A DNA stretch of 64,000 bases from Pannonibacter sp. XCT-53 (GTDB lineage: Bacteria > Pseudomonadota > Alphaproteobacteria > Rhizobiales > Stappiaceae): NCBI RefSeq assembly GCF_009915765.1, contig NZ_JAABLQ010000004.1, positions 62,001-126,000 on the forward strand, read 5' to 3'. Numbering within the stretch: position 1 is the first letter of the stretch; every line of letters begins with the position of its first letter. Made by a program: the position numbers and the translations under genes. Shown here piece after piece: positions 17,167 to 24,950 of this stretch. The notes below the pieces were generated by a model. The model was given only the letters and a program-made list of their open reading frames with translations. It was not told where the DNA came from and ran no database searches.

Positions 17167-17457
17167 ATGCGTTCAATTCTCGACCTGCTTCTCCTGGTGC
17201 TCTCGATGTACACCTATGTGATCATCGCCAGCGCCATCTTCTCCTGGCTCTATGCCTTCAACGTCGTGAACACCCGCAACCAGTTCATCGCGACCATCGG
17301 GCAGGTCCTCTACAATCTCACCGAACCGGTCCTGCGTCCGATCCGCCGTGTCGTTCCCTCGCTCAACGGCCTCGACCTGTCCCCGATCGTGCTTCTGCTC
17401 GGCATCTTCCTGCTGCAGAACGTGATCATGCGGTACGTCTATCCCTACGTCTTCTGA
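17167..17457 (+). CDS. YggT family membrane protein
   Basis: 96 residues with two membrane segments (about 3-27 and 72-92) separated by a loop that carries the conserved YNLTEPVLRPIRRVVPS motif. YggT proteins are small inner-membrane proteins linked to osmotic or division functions; the biochemical role is unknown. The ATG at 17167 was chosen because the family N-terminus is MRSILDLLLLVLSMY-like. The yggU gene follows after 19 bp, the usual neighbour. Confidence 0.92.
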   Translation: MRSILDLLLLVLSMYTYVIIASAIFSWLYAFNVVNTRNQFIATIGQVLYNLTEPVLRPIRRVVPSLNGLDLSPIVLLLGIFLLQNVIMRYVYPYVF

Positions 17458-17476
17458 TCCTGCGGCGTTTCCCGTC

Positions 17477-17800
17477 GTGGCCGATACCGCCCTGCCGTTC
17501 CGGGCCGACCGGGACGGCCTTGTCCTGTCCGTGCGGCTGACCCCGAAGGCCGCACGCGAGTCGCTTGACGGGATCGGGACGCTGTCCGACGGTCGCCAGG
17601 TGCTTCTGGCCCGGGTGCGGGCGGTGCCGGAAAAAGGGGCGGCCAATGCGGCGCTCGAGGCACTGCTGGCCGGAGCACTCGGGCTCGGCAAGAGCCTGGT
17701 GCGGGTCGAAGGCGGCGCGACCGCCCGGCTGAAGCAGGTGAGGGTCAGCGGCGATGCGGCGGATCTGGCTGACCGTCTCCGCCGTCTGCTGGTGCCCTGA
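17477..17800 (+). CDS. DUF167 / YggU family protein
   Basis: 107-residue soluble protein of the DUF167 (UPF0235) family, with the conserved RLTPKAARESL and VRAVPEKGAANAALEALLA segments. The fold is known from structures, but the function is not. It starts with GTG at 17477 and lies 19 bp after yggT, with which it is probably cotranscribed. Confidence 0.9.
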   Translation: MADTALPFRADRDGLVLSVRLTPKAARESLDGIGTLSDGRQVLLARVRAVPEKGAANAALEALLAGALGLGKSLVRVEGGATARLKQVRVSGDAADLADRLRRLLVP

Positions 17801-17831
17801 ACCTGATGCCGCCACCGGAGGCGCGGTGGCC

Positions 17832-18035
17832 TCAGTCGTCCAGCTTGCGCGCCTCGTCGGCCAGCATGATCGGAATGCCGTCGCGGATCGGGTAAGCGAG
17901 CTTCGCCACGCGGGAGACCAGTTCCTGACGCGCGGCGTCATACTCCAGCGTCGTCTTCGTCACCGGACAGACCAGAAGCTCCAGCATCTTGCGGTCGATC
18001 TTGCGCTCGCTGTGGCGCGGGGTGTCGTCGGTCAT
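17832..18035 (-). CDS. Trm112 family protein
   Basis: 67 residues: DRKMLELLVCPVTKTTLEYD then LAYPIRDGIPIML, the compact Trm112p-like domain. In eukaryotes and some bacteria Trm112 stabilises tRNA or protein methyltransferases; in proteobacteria the small YcaR-type proteins lack a proven partner. One CxVT-type motif is present, but not the full set of zinc cysteines. It follows the Lon-N protein gene by 22 bp, and the ATG at 18035 is preferred over an upstream ATG inside that gene. Confidence 0.9.
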   Translation of the reverse strand: MTDDTPRHSERKIDRKMLELLVCPVTKTTLEYDAARQELVSRVAKLAYPIRDGIPIMLADEARKLDD

Positions 18036-18057
18036 CTCTTGTCCAGTCCTGTGGGCT

Positions 18058-18735
18058 TCACTGCAGTGTTGCGCCGCCGTCATTGCCTGCCGAACGCGCC
18101 AGGTCAATCTCCGTGATCGCAACCAGCGTCTCGGCCCGTGTCTTCAGGTCGACGGCCTCGAGCATCGCCTGCTTTTCCGCCGGACCGTAGGGGCTCATCA
18201 TGCACAGGGCGTTGACCAGGACCTCGGTCTCGGCCTTGTCGACGCTGTCCCAGTCCGCCTCCATGCCATGGGCATCGAGATAGGCCCGGAAGGCGCGCAG
18301 CAGTCCTTCCCGGTCAACCTCGCTCTCGCCGGCTCCGGTCTCCAGATCGCGGGCGAAGGGCGCAAAGTCGCAGGCGGCCTGGCGGAACGGGGTGATGGCA
18401 TCCAGTTCGTCCGCCAGCCGGAAGCGGGCGACACCCTGCAGGGTGATCAGATAGCGGCCGTCGCCACTCTCCTGGAAGCTGGTGATCCGGCCGGCGCAGC
18501 CGACGCGGGCAAGTGCCGGCCGACGCGCTGCATCGGGCTGCCCGAGCGCCGGCTGCACCATGCCGATGAGACGTGCCCCGGCCAGCGCCGCATCGATCAT
18601 GGCGATGTAACGCGGCTCGAAGATGTTGAGCGGCAGCTGGGTGCGCGGCAGCAGCAGGGCCCCCGACAGCGGGAAGACCGGCAGCGTTGCCGGCAGGTCC
18701 TTCAGCGTGCGGTAGTGGGCGTTCCCGGCCTGCAT
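18058..18735 (-). CDS. LON substrate-binding domain protein (Lon-N)
   Basis: 225 residues consisting only of the Lon N-terminal (PUA-like) domain: LPATLPVFPLSGALLLPRTQLPLNIFEPRY at about 14-43, then the second half with ITLQGVARFRL, and a helical C-terminus. There is no AAA or protease domain, so it is not a protease itself; stand-alone forms are presumed peptide-binding or adaptor proteins. It sits between ybbN and the Trm112 gene in a conserved alphaproteobacterial three-gene group. Confidence 0.92.
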   Translation of the reverse strand: MQAGNAHYRTLKDLPATLPVFPLSGALLLPRTQLPLNIFEPRYIAMIDAALAGARLIGMVQPALGQPDAARRPALARVGCAGRITSFQESGDGRYLITLQGVARFRLADELDAITPFRQAACDFAPFARDLETGAGESEVDREGLLRAFRAYLDAHGMEADWDSVDKAETEVLVNALCMMSPYGPAEKQAMLEAVDLKTRAETLVAITEIDLARSAGNDGGATLQ

Positions 18736-18792
18736 GATCTCGTCCTCGCTTCGTTGGCGCGCGGGACTGTCTGTCCCGCGCTCCTTCTACGA

Positions 18793-19782
18793 TCAGGAGA
18801 ACAAAACGGACGACAGCTTGCGGCGGCCATAATTTGTCGCAGGCTCCTTCGGGCCCCAGGCCTCGAAGAACTGCAGCAGCTGCTTGCGCGCGGCGTCCTC
18901 GTTCCAGTCCCGTCCCCGGCGCACGATCTCGATCAGGTGATCGACCGCGGCCTGGTGGTTGCCGCGGGCATTCAGCCCGAGGGCGAGGTCGAAGCGGGCC
19001 TGGTGGTCGGCCGGATCCGCCGCAATCCGGGCCTCCAGCTCGGCCAGATCGCCGAGCGCTTCGGCCTGCTCGGCCAGGGTCAGCGCAGCCTGTGCTGCGG
19101 CATAGGCCGCCTCCTTGCGGCCGGCTTCCGGCACCATGTCGAGCGCCTGGCGGGCGCGCTCAAGGTCACCGGCGCCGAGATAGCAGCGGGACAGGCCGGC
19201 CAGCGCGCGGGCATTTTCCGGCTCCATCTGCAGCACGGCGGCGAACATCTGGGCCGCGTGGCCGAAGTCCTTGGCCTCCAGCAGGGTCTCCCCCTCGGTC
19301 AGCAGGTCTTCCGGACCACCAGGCGCGGCCGGGCCTCCCAGCCGGTCGATGAAGGCCTTCACCTGGCTTTCCGGCTGGGCGCCCATGAAGCCGTCCACCG
19401 GCTGGCCGTTCTTGAAGGCGATGACCGCCGGGATCGACTGGATGCCGAGCTGGCCGGCGACTTCCGGATGGTCGTCGATGTTCATCTTCGCCAGCTTGAC
19501 CTTGCCCTTGGCGGCCCGGACGGCAGCCTCGATGATCGGCGTCAGCTGGCGGCACGGGCCGCACCAGGGGGCCCAGAAATCGACGAGGACGGGCTGCTGG
19601 CGCGAGGCCTCAAGAACGTCGCGGGCAAAGCTGGCCGTCGACACGTCCTTGATCAGGTCGTCGCCGCCTGCTGCCGGCGTTTGCGCCGGGCGTGCGCCGC
19701 CACCCCCGAAGCCGCCGCCGCCAAAGCTTCCGCCGAAGCCGCCCCCGACCTGGCCGCCCATCGAATAGCTCCCTGTGCTCAT
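18793..19782 (-). CDS. ybbN: Thioredoxin-like chaperone with TPR region, YbbN/CnoX type
   Basis: 329 residues: a glycine-rich disordered start (residues 9-30), a thioredoxin domain at about 45-150 with an intact CGPC active site (C74, C77), and a C-terminal TPR-like helical region (about 160-310) as in E. coli CnoX (YbbN), which holds oxidatively damaged proteins and hands them to GroEL or DnaK. E. coli CnoX lacks the second cysteine; having both suggests this protein can also act as a redox enzyme. The ATG at 19782 follows GAGG; an ATG farther upstream adds residues unlike the family. Confidence 0.9.
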   Translation of the reverse strand: MSTGSYSMGGQVGGGFGGSFGGGGFGGGGARPAQTPAAGGDDLIKDVSTASFARDVLEASRQQPVLVDFWAPWCGPCRQLTPIIEAAVRAAKGKVKLAKMNIDDHPEVAGQLGIQSIPAVIAFKNGQPVDGFMGAQPESQVKAFIDRLGGPAAPGGPEDLLTEGETLLEAKDFGHAAQMFAAVLQMEPENARALAGLSRCYLGAGDLERARQALDMVPEAGRKEAAYAAAQAALTLAEQAEALGDLAELEARIAADPADHQARFDLALGLNARGNHQAAVDHLIEIVRRGRDWNEDAARKQLLQFFEAWGPKEPATNYGRRKLSSVLFS

Positions 19783-19899
19783 GATCCTCAGGTCCCTTGA
19801 ACTCCGGCCGTCCAGGACGGCCGCATGCCATTGGTCCGGCGCTGGTTTCATTGGCGCCGACCGTCGTCTTGTCCATAACATGGACGCTTGGCTCTAGAA

Positions 19900-20418
19900 T
19901 TACAAACCCTGCGCTTTCGCTTCCTCGGTGACTGCAATCACCAGTGGATCGTGGCCGCAGCCGCGGGCGAAGGCCAGCAGGTCGTCGCGCGAGATGGTGG
20001 TGGTGGCGTCGTTCGACAGCGGGTGGAAGTTGAGCACCTCGTGCTGCATCATCGCCGCATCGAAGATGGCCGTCAGGTCCTGACCGGTGTCGTTGATCAG
20101 TCCGAAGGGTGTCACCGATCCGGGGACCACGCCGAGATACTGCATCATCTGCTCCGGCGAACCGAAGGACACGCGGCCCGACCCGCCGATCAGCGTGTGG
20201 ACCTGCTTCAGGTCCACCGTCGCATCATGCAGCACGACGATCAGGAACAGCTTGCCCTTCTTGTCCTTGACGAAGAGGTTGCGGGTGTGCGCGCCCGGGA
20301 TGCGGGCGTGGATGTCGGCGCCTTCCGCAACGGTGAAGACCGGCCGATGATCGACGGTCGTGGTCTTGATGCCCAGCTTGTCGAAGAAGGCCATCAGGTC
20401 ATCGCGGGTCGCGGGCAT
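19900..20418 (-). CDS. proX: Prolyl-tRNA editing enzyme ProX (YbaK/EbsC family)
   Basis: 172-residue trans-editing deacylase that hydrolyses Ala-tRNA(Pro) or related mischarged tRNA. Family features are RDDLMAFFDKLGI at the start, the HTRNLFVKDKKGKLFL core with the conserved lysine, GSGRVSFGS, and GSVTPFGLINDTG. The ATG at 20418 follows AGGAG at 5-nt spacing. It stands alone, divergent from the tRNA-Gly pair. Confidence 0.92.
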   Translation of the reverse strand: MPATRDDLMAFFDKLGIKTTTVDHRPVFTVAEGADIHARIPGAHTRNLFVKDKKGKLFLIVVLHDATVDLKQVHTLIGGSGRVSFGSPEQMMQYLGVVPGSVTPFGLINDTGQDLTAIFDAAMMQHEVLNFHPLSNDATTTISRDDLLAFARGCGHDPLVIAVTEEAKAQGL

Positions 20419-20639
20419 CGGGAACTCCTGCAGGGGGCGCACGGCGGCGCGGTCGTCTGTCGTGGGCGATGTTCTAGCCGAAGCGGCTTGCCCCGCTCAA
20501 GGCGGCAGGCGACGCGCTAAGGTTCCGGTGCGCCCTTCTGCCCCAAGCTTAACCCCGGCCGGCCGGTGCCCCATTCCGCGCTTTCCACAGCTCGTCCACA
20601 AGGGGGGCGGCAGGGGCGAAAAAGGCGCAAAAAACCCTG

Positions 20640-20668
20640 TTGCAATCTGAACCGGCTTGGTTCATATA
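20640..20668 (+). promoter_or_regulatory. Promoter of the tRNA-Gly pair
   Basis: TTGCAA (20640-20645) and CATATA (20663-20668) are 17 nt apart and lie about 45 nt upstream of the first tRNA-Gly. Confidence 0.7.
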
Positions 20669-20712
20669 CACCCCACCTCGACGGCGGGCGGCAATGCCGG
20701 GCGCCGGAAAAT

Positions 20713-20787
20713 GCGGGTGTAGCTCAGGGGTAGAGCACAACCTTGCCAAGGTTGGGGTCGAGGGTTCAAATCCCTTCGCCCGCTCCA
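20713..20787 (+). tRNA. tRNA-Gly (anticodon GCC), copy 1
   Basis: 75 nt with encoded CCA. Acceptor GCGGGTG pairs with CGCCCGC (one G-T pair), anticodon stem CAACC/GGTTG encloses TTGCCAA (anticodon GCC), and the T arm is GAGGGTTCAAATCCCTT-like. Sequence identical to the copy 78 bp downstream. Confidence 0.97.
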
Positions 20788-20865
20788 TTTCTTCCTCAGG
20801 TCGCATGGCCGCGGAAGAAGTGTGGTTCAGAGGTCGCGGCCGGGTTACCCTCCGGCGTGCAGGAT

Positions 20866-20940
20866 GCGGGTGTAGCTCAGGGGTAGAGCACAACCTTGCC
20901 AAGGTTGGGGTCGAGGGTTCAAATCCCTTCGCCCGCTCCA
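20866..20940 (+). tRNA. tRNA-Gly (anticodon GCC), copy 2
   Basis: 75 nt, identical to copy 1 including the two bases before it (atgcgggtgt). It probably shares the promoter at 20640, as no separate promoter is evident in the 78-bp spacer, and a terminator follows it. Confidence 0.97.
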
Positions 20941-20966
20941 TTTTCTCTCGGGTCGAGAGCAGCGAC

Positions 20967-20994
20967 AAGGCCGCCGGAAGGCGGCTTTTTGCTT
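20967..20994 (+). terminator. Rho-independent terminator after the tRNA-Gly pair
   Basis: GCCGCC/GGCGGC stem with a GGAA loop at 20970-20985, preceded by AAG and followed by TTTTTGCTTTT. Confidence 0.85.
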
Positions 20995-21153
20995 TTCTGT
21001 CCTCCGTCCTCTGGCTTGCGCGTGCCGACAGCCGATCCGGCGCTGCGCGCTCAGCGGTCCACCGCGCACGTGGGCCTTGTTGCTTCCCGCAGTCCCGGCC
21101 CGGGCGTGGGGCGATCAGGCGGGGCGACCATGCGGTGCGATCAGGCCGGGCGG

Positions 21154-21771
21154 TCAGGCGAGGCGCCAGCGGTCGCGCCAGGCCAGCCAGGCCTCGACCG
21201 CAACCAGATTGATCAGCCAGCTGCCCCAGGCCGTGATCTCATAGGTCTCCAGCACGGACTGCCCCGAGGCCATCAGCGGAAACATGATCAGCCGCAGCGT
21301 GACGGCAGCGACCGTGAGTGCGGCCGAGCGCAGCATCCAGATCCGGTGATCGTCGAACCGGCCCTGCAGGGCCCGGACGAGCCCCATTCCGGTCGTCGCG
21401 ATCCAGAGCAGGGCAAGGGTCAGGAAGCCGGCCGCGGTGAAGGTCGAGCCCTGGTAGGCCGGCAGCATCGCCAGCGATCCGAGGGCGGCGAGAAGGATCG
21501 ACAGGACATAGAGCCGTCCGCTCCAGCGGTGGAGGGCGGGTCTGCGCCGCGAGCCGCGCCAGACCTGCAACGGAACCAGCGCGAGCGCGACCGGCCCGAA
21601 GATGATGTGCGCATACATCGGCAGCCTGTAGCCGTCGAGGTAGTGGACCATGTGCGCCATCGCCAGCTCGAAGGGAGCGACCGCCGTGCGCCAGGACGCC
21701 AGCGCGACGACGAGGCATGACAGCGTGAGCAGGGCCAGGCCCAGGCGGGACGAGCGGAGGGAAACAGGCAT
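21154..21771 (-). CDS. DUF2306 domain membrane protein
   Basis: 205 residues with six predicted membrane helices. Conserved-looking residues include HMVHYLDGYRLPMYAHIIFGPVALAL, LHRWSGRLYVLS and DDHRIWMLRSAAL; the histidines within or next to helices recall heme-binding cytochrome b561-like families, and DUF2306 (YozB-like) proteins are often paired with TetR regulators. The function is unknown. The ATG at 21771 follows AAGGAG at 7 nt. It is divergent from a TetR-type gene across a spacer with twin palindromes. Confidence 0.85.
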   Translation of the reverse strand: MPVSLRSSRLGLALLTLSCLVVALASWRTAVAPFELAMAHMVHYLDGYRLPMYAHIIFGPVALALVPLQVWRGSRRRPALHRWSGRLYVLSILLAALGSLAMLPAYQGSTFTAAGFLTLALLWIATTGMGLVRALQGRFDDHRIWMLRSAALTVAAVTLRLIMFPLMASGQSVLETYEITAWGSWLINLVAVEAWLAWRDRWRLA

Positions 21772-21780
21772 CGAGGTCTC

Positions 21781-21831
21781 CTTGACACTGTAAAGATACG
21801 GCATCGTGGCAGACTTCTTGACAGTGTCAAG
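21781..21831. promoter_or_regulatory. Twin operators between the DUF2306 gene and the TetR-type gene
   Basis: Two copies of a 15-bp palindrome with CTTGACA and TGTCAAG arms around one central base: a perfect one at 21817-21831 and one with a single mismatch at 21781-21795 (TGTAAAG). Their centres are 36 bp apart. Each contains a TTGACA that could also be a -35 box; for the plus strand TTGACA at 21818 is 17 nt from CTAAAT at 21841. Likely sites for the regulator starting at 21852. Confidence 0.75.
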
Positions 21832-21851
21832 ATGGCGGGCCTAAATGGCTC

Positions 21852-22661
21852 ATGACCACCCCGAAACCGCCCTCCGGCCGCGCCGTGACCCGGGACCCTC
21901 GAGCCGACGGGGCCACTCCGGGACAGGCGGGTGCGCCGGCATCACCTGCACCTCCAGCCTTGATTCCGGCCTCTACCCCGGCCACGACTCCGGCCTCGAC
22001 TCTGGCTGCCGCTCCGCGTCCGCATCATCACGGCAACCTGCGCGAAGCCCTGATCGCGGCCTCGATCGAGCTTCTGAATGCCGAGGGACCTGCGGGCCTG
22101 ACCCTGCGCCGGGCAGCGGCCCGGGCCGGCGTCTCCCATGCGGCCCCGGCGCATCATTTCGCGGGCCTGCCTGACCTCCTGACTGCCGTGGCAGCCCGGG
22201 CCTTCGACCTCTTCACCGAGGCCATGCGCGAGGCACGCCGGGACGCGGGCACGGACCCGATGGCCCGGCTGCAGGGGGTCTGTGCCGGCTACCTCCGCTT
22301 TGCCGCCGACCACGCCGGCCTGTTCCACGTCATGTTCCTGACCGGCGAGGTCGACCGCACCAACGCCAGCCTGATGGCCTCCTCCGAAGCGGCCTATGCG
22401 GAGCTGCGCCTCGCCTGCCTGCCGTTTTCCAGCCGGGCGCCGGCGCCTGATCCGGCCCTCGAGATTGCCGTCTGGTCGCTTGTGCACGGCTATGCGGTCC
22501 TTGGGTTTTCCGATCCCCGCCGCAGCCGGTTCGTGCTGGCCGAGATGCCGCAGTTCCCGGAGCTTCTTGGGCGGTTGCTCGCCGACCGGGGGGCAGGCCT
22601 TGATCTTGCGCAAGGCGTCATGTCGTCCTGCAGCCTAGGTTCGCCCTCCGTGCCGGATTGA
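21852..22661 (+). CDS. TetR-type transcriptional regulator (TetR_C_33/WHG-like)
   Basis: 269 residues. The HTH is at about 62-108 (HGNLREALIAASIELL, then GVSHAAPAHHFAGLPDLL), followed by a helical sensor domain of the WHG type. It has an unusual 55-residue N-terminal tail rich in Pro, Ala and Thr (PASTPATTPASTLAAAP), which may be disordered or may mean that the true start is farther in; the ATG at 21852 lies only 5 nt after a possible -10 box, which would make the transcript leaderless. It probably regulates itself and the divergent DUF2306 gene through the palindromes between them. Confidence 0.85.
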   Translation: MTTPKPPSGRAVTRDPRADGATPGQAGAPASPAPPALIPASTPATTPASTLAAAPRPHHHGNLREALIAASIELLNAEGPAGLTLRRAAARAGVSHAAPAHHFAGLPDLLTAVAARAFDLFTEAMREARRDAGTDPMARLQGVCAGYLRFAADHAGLFHVMFLTGEVDRTNASLMASSEAAYAELRLACLPFSSRAPAPDPALEIAVWSLVHGYAVLGFSDPRRSRFVLAEMPQFPELLGRLLADRGAGLDLAQGVMSSCSLGSPSVPD

Positions 22662-22684
22662 GGCGGCCGGTTGCCGAGGACCTG

Positions 22685-23089
22685 ATGATGCCCCTACTCC
22701 TGCCCATGCCCCTGCCGCGGTCCGTGTGTCCGGGCCACCCGCTGCGCCCGTCCCCTCGCCGGGGATGGCTGCGCGTCCTGGTGGGCGCGTCGCTGGTGTT
22801 GCTGTCGGGCGCCGGTGTTGCGCCGGTCGCGGCTGGCGCCGGACAGGCCGACGCGGGCGGGCGCCTCGCGCGGCAATGGTGCGCGGCCTGTCATGTGGTT
22901 GCCCAGAATCAGGACCGCGCGGCGACGATCGGGGTGCCGTCGTTCTTCGACATCGCCGCAAACCCGGACATGACGCGCGAGAAGATCGAGACCTTTCTGG
23001 CTGACCCGCATCCGAAAATGCCGGACATGGGCCTCTCCAATCCGGATATCCGCGATCTCGCGGCCTACATCGTCTCGCTGCGGCCTTGA
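22685..23089 (+). CDS. Class I c-type cytochrome
   Basis: 134-residue exported cytochrome. After a basic stretch there is a hydrophobic signal or anchor (about residues 28-50: RVLVGASLVLLSGAGVAPVAAG), then the heme-binding CAACH motif (about residue 68) and a distal methionine candidate in PKMPDMGLS, with the C-terminal DIRDLAAYIVSLRP helix typical of monoheme class I domains. Two ATGs (22685, 22688) follow GAGG. It is probably a small periplasmic electron carrier; no partner oxidoreductase is adjacent. Confidence 0.88.
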   Translation: MMPLLLPMPLPRSVCPGHPLRPSPRRGWLRVLVGASLVLLSGAGVAPVAAGAGQADAGGRLARQWCAACHVVAQNQDRAATIGVPSFFDIAANPDMTREKIETFLADPHPKMPDMGLSNPDIRDLAAYIVSLRP

Positions 23090-23251
23090 GGAAAACGCAG
23101 ATCTGCTTCGGTCGGGTGAACCATCCGCCGTCCTGCGCGTATGAGGCGTGTCATTGCCGACACAGTCCGACGAAATTGACAGACCGGTAACCCTGCAGTC
23201 GCTTTTGTCCTGTAATGTGACGGCCACGGTCAGTTCTAACCCGGATCCGAC

Positions 23252-24043
23252 ATGAAGCTCTCGTCTCGTTTTCTCGCCCTCGGCTCCGCCGCCGCAGTCC
23301 TGCTCGGGGCAGGCTCTGCCTTCGCCCAGGACACCGCTCCCCTGCCGCAGACCCAGTATGTGCTCGACATCGGTCTGGGGGCCATGGCCAAGCCGCGCTA
23401 CGATGGCTCGGACTCTTACCTGATCTCGCCGATGCCGATCTTTGCCGTGAGCCGCTTCTATCTGCCGGGCCTCGGCCAGGTGGCGGACGGCCAGAAGCAG
23501 ACCGGCCTGTTCTTCTTCCCGTCGTTCAACTTCGTCGGCGAGCGCAAGCCGTCCGACGACAAGGACCTGCGTGGCACCCGGAAGATCAACTGGGCGCTGG
23601 AAGCCGGTCTCGGCGCTGGCTACCAGGCGGAGTATTTCCGCGTGTTCGCCGAGCTGCGTCAGGGCTTCAACGGGCACACCGGCCAGGTCGGCCAGCTCGG
23701 GGCGGACCTGATCACCCGTCCGATGGACCGGCTTGAATGGAGCATTGGTCCGCGTGCGGGCTTTGCCTCCTCCAAGTACATGGACACCTATTTCAGCGTG
23801 TCGGCAGCCGAGTCGGCCGCAAGCGGCCTGCCCCGCTACAAGGCGGGTGGCGGCTTCAAGAGCGTCGGCCTCGAGACCCGCTTCACCTATGACCTGAACG
23901 ACAAGGTCAAGCTGCATCTGCAGGGCGGATACGACCGCCTGATCGGCGATGCCGGCAAGAGCCCGCTGGTCAAGGCCGGCAGCAAGGACCAGTTCAACAT
24001 CGGAACGGGCGTCACCTACCGCTTCTCCTTCGACCTGTTCTGA
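23252..24043 (+). CDS. MipA/OmpV family outer membrane protein
   Basis: 263-residue beta-barrel protein. Signal peptide at residues 1-25 (AFAQ), then alternating strands (YVLDIGLGAMAKPRYDGSDSYLISPMPIFAV is the family signature) and a C-terminal FSFDLF with terminal phenylalanine as BAM recognition signal. MipA in E. coli scaffolds murein synthases; OmpV-like proteins in other species act as porins or adhesins, so a general outer-membrane role is all that can be said. A terminator follows the gene. Confidence 0.9.
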   Translation: MKLSSRFLALGSAAAVLLGAGSAFAQDTAPLPQTQYVLDIGLGAMAKPRYDGSDSYLISPMPIFAVSRFYLPGLGQVADGQKQTGLFFFPSFNFVGERKPSDDKDLRGTRKINWALEAGLGAGYQAEYFRVFAELRQGFNGHTGQVGQLGADLITRPMDRLEWSIGPRAGFASSKYMDTYFSVSAAESAASGLPRYKAGGGFKSVGLETRFTYDLNDKVKLHLQGGYDRLIGDAGKSPLVKAGSKDQFNIGTGVTYRFSFDLF

Positions 24044-24067
24044 GCGGTCCGGAGCAAGGATCTGCGC

Positions 24068-24094
24068 AAGGCCGGGCATTTGCCCGGCCTTTCT
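24068..24094 (+). terminator. Terminator after the mipA-like gene
   Basis: AAGGCCGGGC/GCCCGGCCTT stem with a 4-nt ATTT loop followed by TCTGC. The short U-run makes it moderate. It lies between convergent genes and may stop both directions. Confidence 0.7.
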
Positions 24095-24098
24095 GCAT

Positions 24099-24950
24099 TC
24101 AGGAACAGGGTTTCAGCGTGATGCCGCCGGGCAGCCGGGTGGAGGCGTCGCCGCAGGCGTTGATGATCCGCTCCTGCGACAGGCCGCGCGCCGTGCTGAG
24201 ATCGGCGCCCGTCAGCCGGGTGTTGCGCAGGAGGGCATCGGTCAGATCGGCCCCCGACAGGTCGGCGCCGGACAGGTCGGCGCTGCTCAGCCGTGCTCCG
24301 GTCATGTCGGCATCGCGGAAGGACGCTCCCCGGGCGATGACGCGGTCGAGGTCCGCCTGCACCAGCCGGGCGCCGGCGAAACTCGCTCCCGAGGCGTCCG
24401 CCCGCTCCAGGTCGATCCCGTCCATCTTCGCGCCGGCAAACGTGGCCCGCATCAGGGCGGCCCGGATGAAGGACGCATTGCGCAGGTCTGCATCCGTGAA
24501 GTCGGCATTCTCCATGCGCGTTTCGTTCAAGTCGCTGTCGCGCAGGTCTGCCTCGATCAGCAGGGCGCCGGGCAGGGTGGCCTTTTCCATGTCCACGCCC
24601 CGCATCGAGGCGCCCGTCAGATCGGCCCCCGACAGATCCGCGCGCTCCAGCTCGGCGCGGCGCAGGTCGGCACCGGCAAGGCTGGCGCCTGCAAGGACGA
24701 TTTCCTTGAGATCCGCCTCGCGCAAGGTTGCCTGCGCCAGGTTCACCCCGGCCATCTGCAGGCCGCGCAGGGTGATGAGCCGCAGGTCACAGTCCGGGCA
24801 GCCACGATTGCGCAGGATCTCTGCGGCCTGGCCCCGGGCCGGGTCCTGCGCCGTTTCCTGTGTCTGATCCTGGGCCCCCGCCGGCAGGGCGGCGAGTGCG
24901 ACGACGAGCAGGGCGGATGCCAGACCGGGAAAGGCACGGGACGTTACCAT
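24099..24950 (-). CDS. Exported pentapeptide-repeat protein
   Basis: 283 residues. Signal peptide at 1-26 (ALAALPAGAQ), then an acidic linker, a CPDCDL pair of cysteines at about residues 51-54, and from there to about residue 255 a run of A(D/N)LXX pentapeptides that should fold as a right-handed quadrilateral beta-helix. The last part ends in ACGD...LKPCS, giving two more cysteines that may form disulfides in the periplasm. Export is unusual for this family, whose cytoplasmic members can mimic DNA; the role here is unknown. The ATG at 24950 follows AAGGAG at 7 nt. Confidence 0.87.
   Translation of the reverse strand: MVTSRAFPGLASALLVVALAALPAGAQDQTQETAQDPARGQAAEILRNRGCPDCDLRLITLRGLQMAGVNLAQATLREADLKEIVLAGASLAGADLRRAELERADLSGADLTGASMRGVDMEKATLPGALLIEADLRDSDLNETRMENADFTDADLRNASFIRAALMRATFAGAKMDGIDLERADASGASFAGARLVQADLDRVIARGASFRDADMTGARLSSADLSGADLSGADLTDALLRNTRLTGADLSTARGLSQERIINACGDASTRLPGGITLKPCS

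Noticed and set aside
20713..20940. Attachment site of an integrative element in tRNA-Gly
   Set aside because: Two complete tRNA genes, but no integrase or partial tRNA copy lies nearby; xerD at 45.4 kb is chromosomal.
20549..20968. Minus-strand frame with repeated MERAKGFEPSTPTLAR segments
   Set aside because: This is the classic artefact from reading the antisense of the two tRNA-Gly genes.
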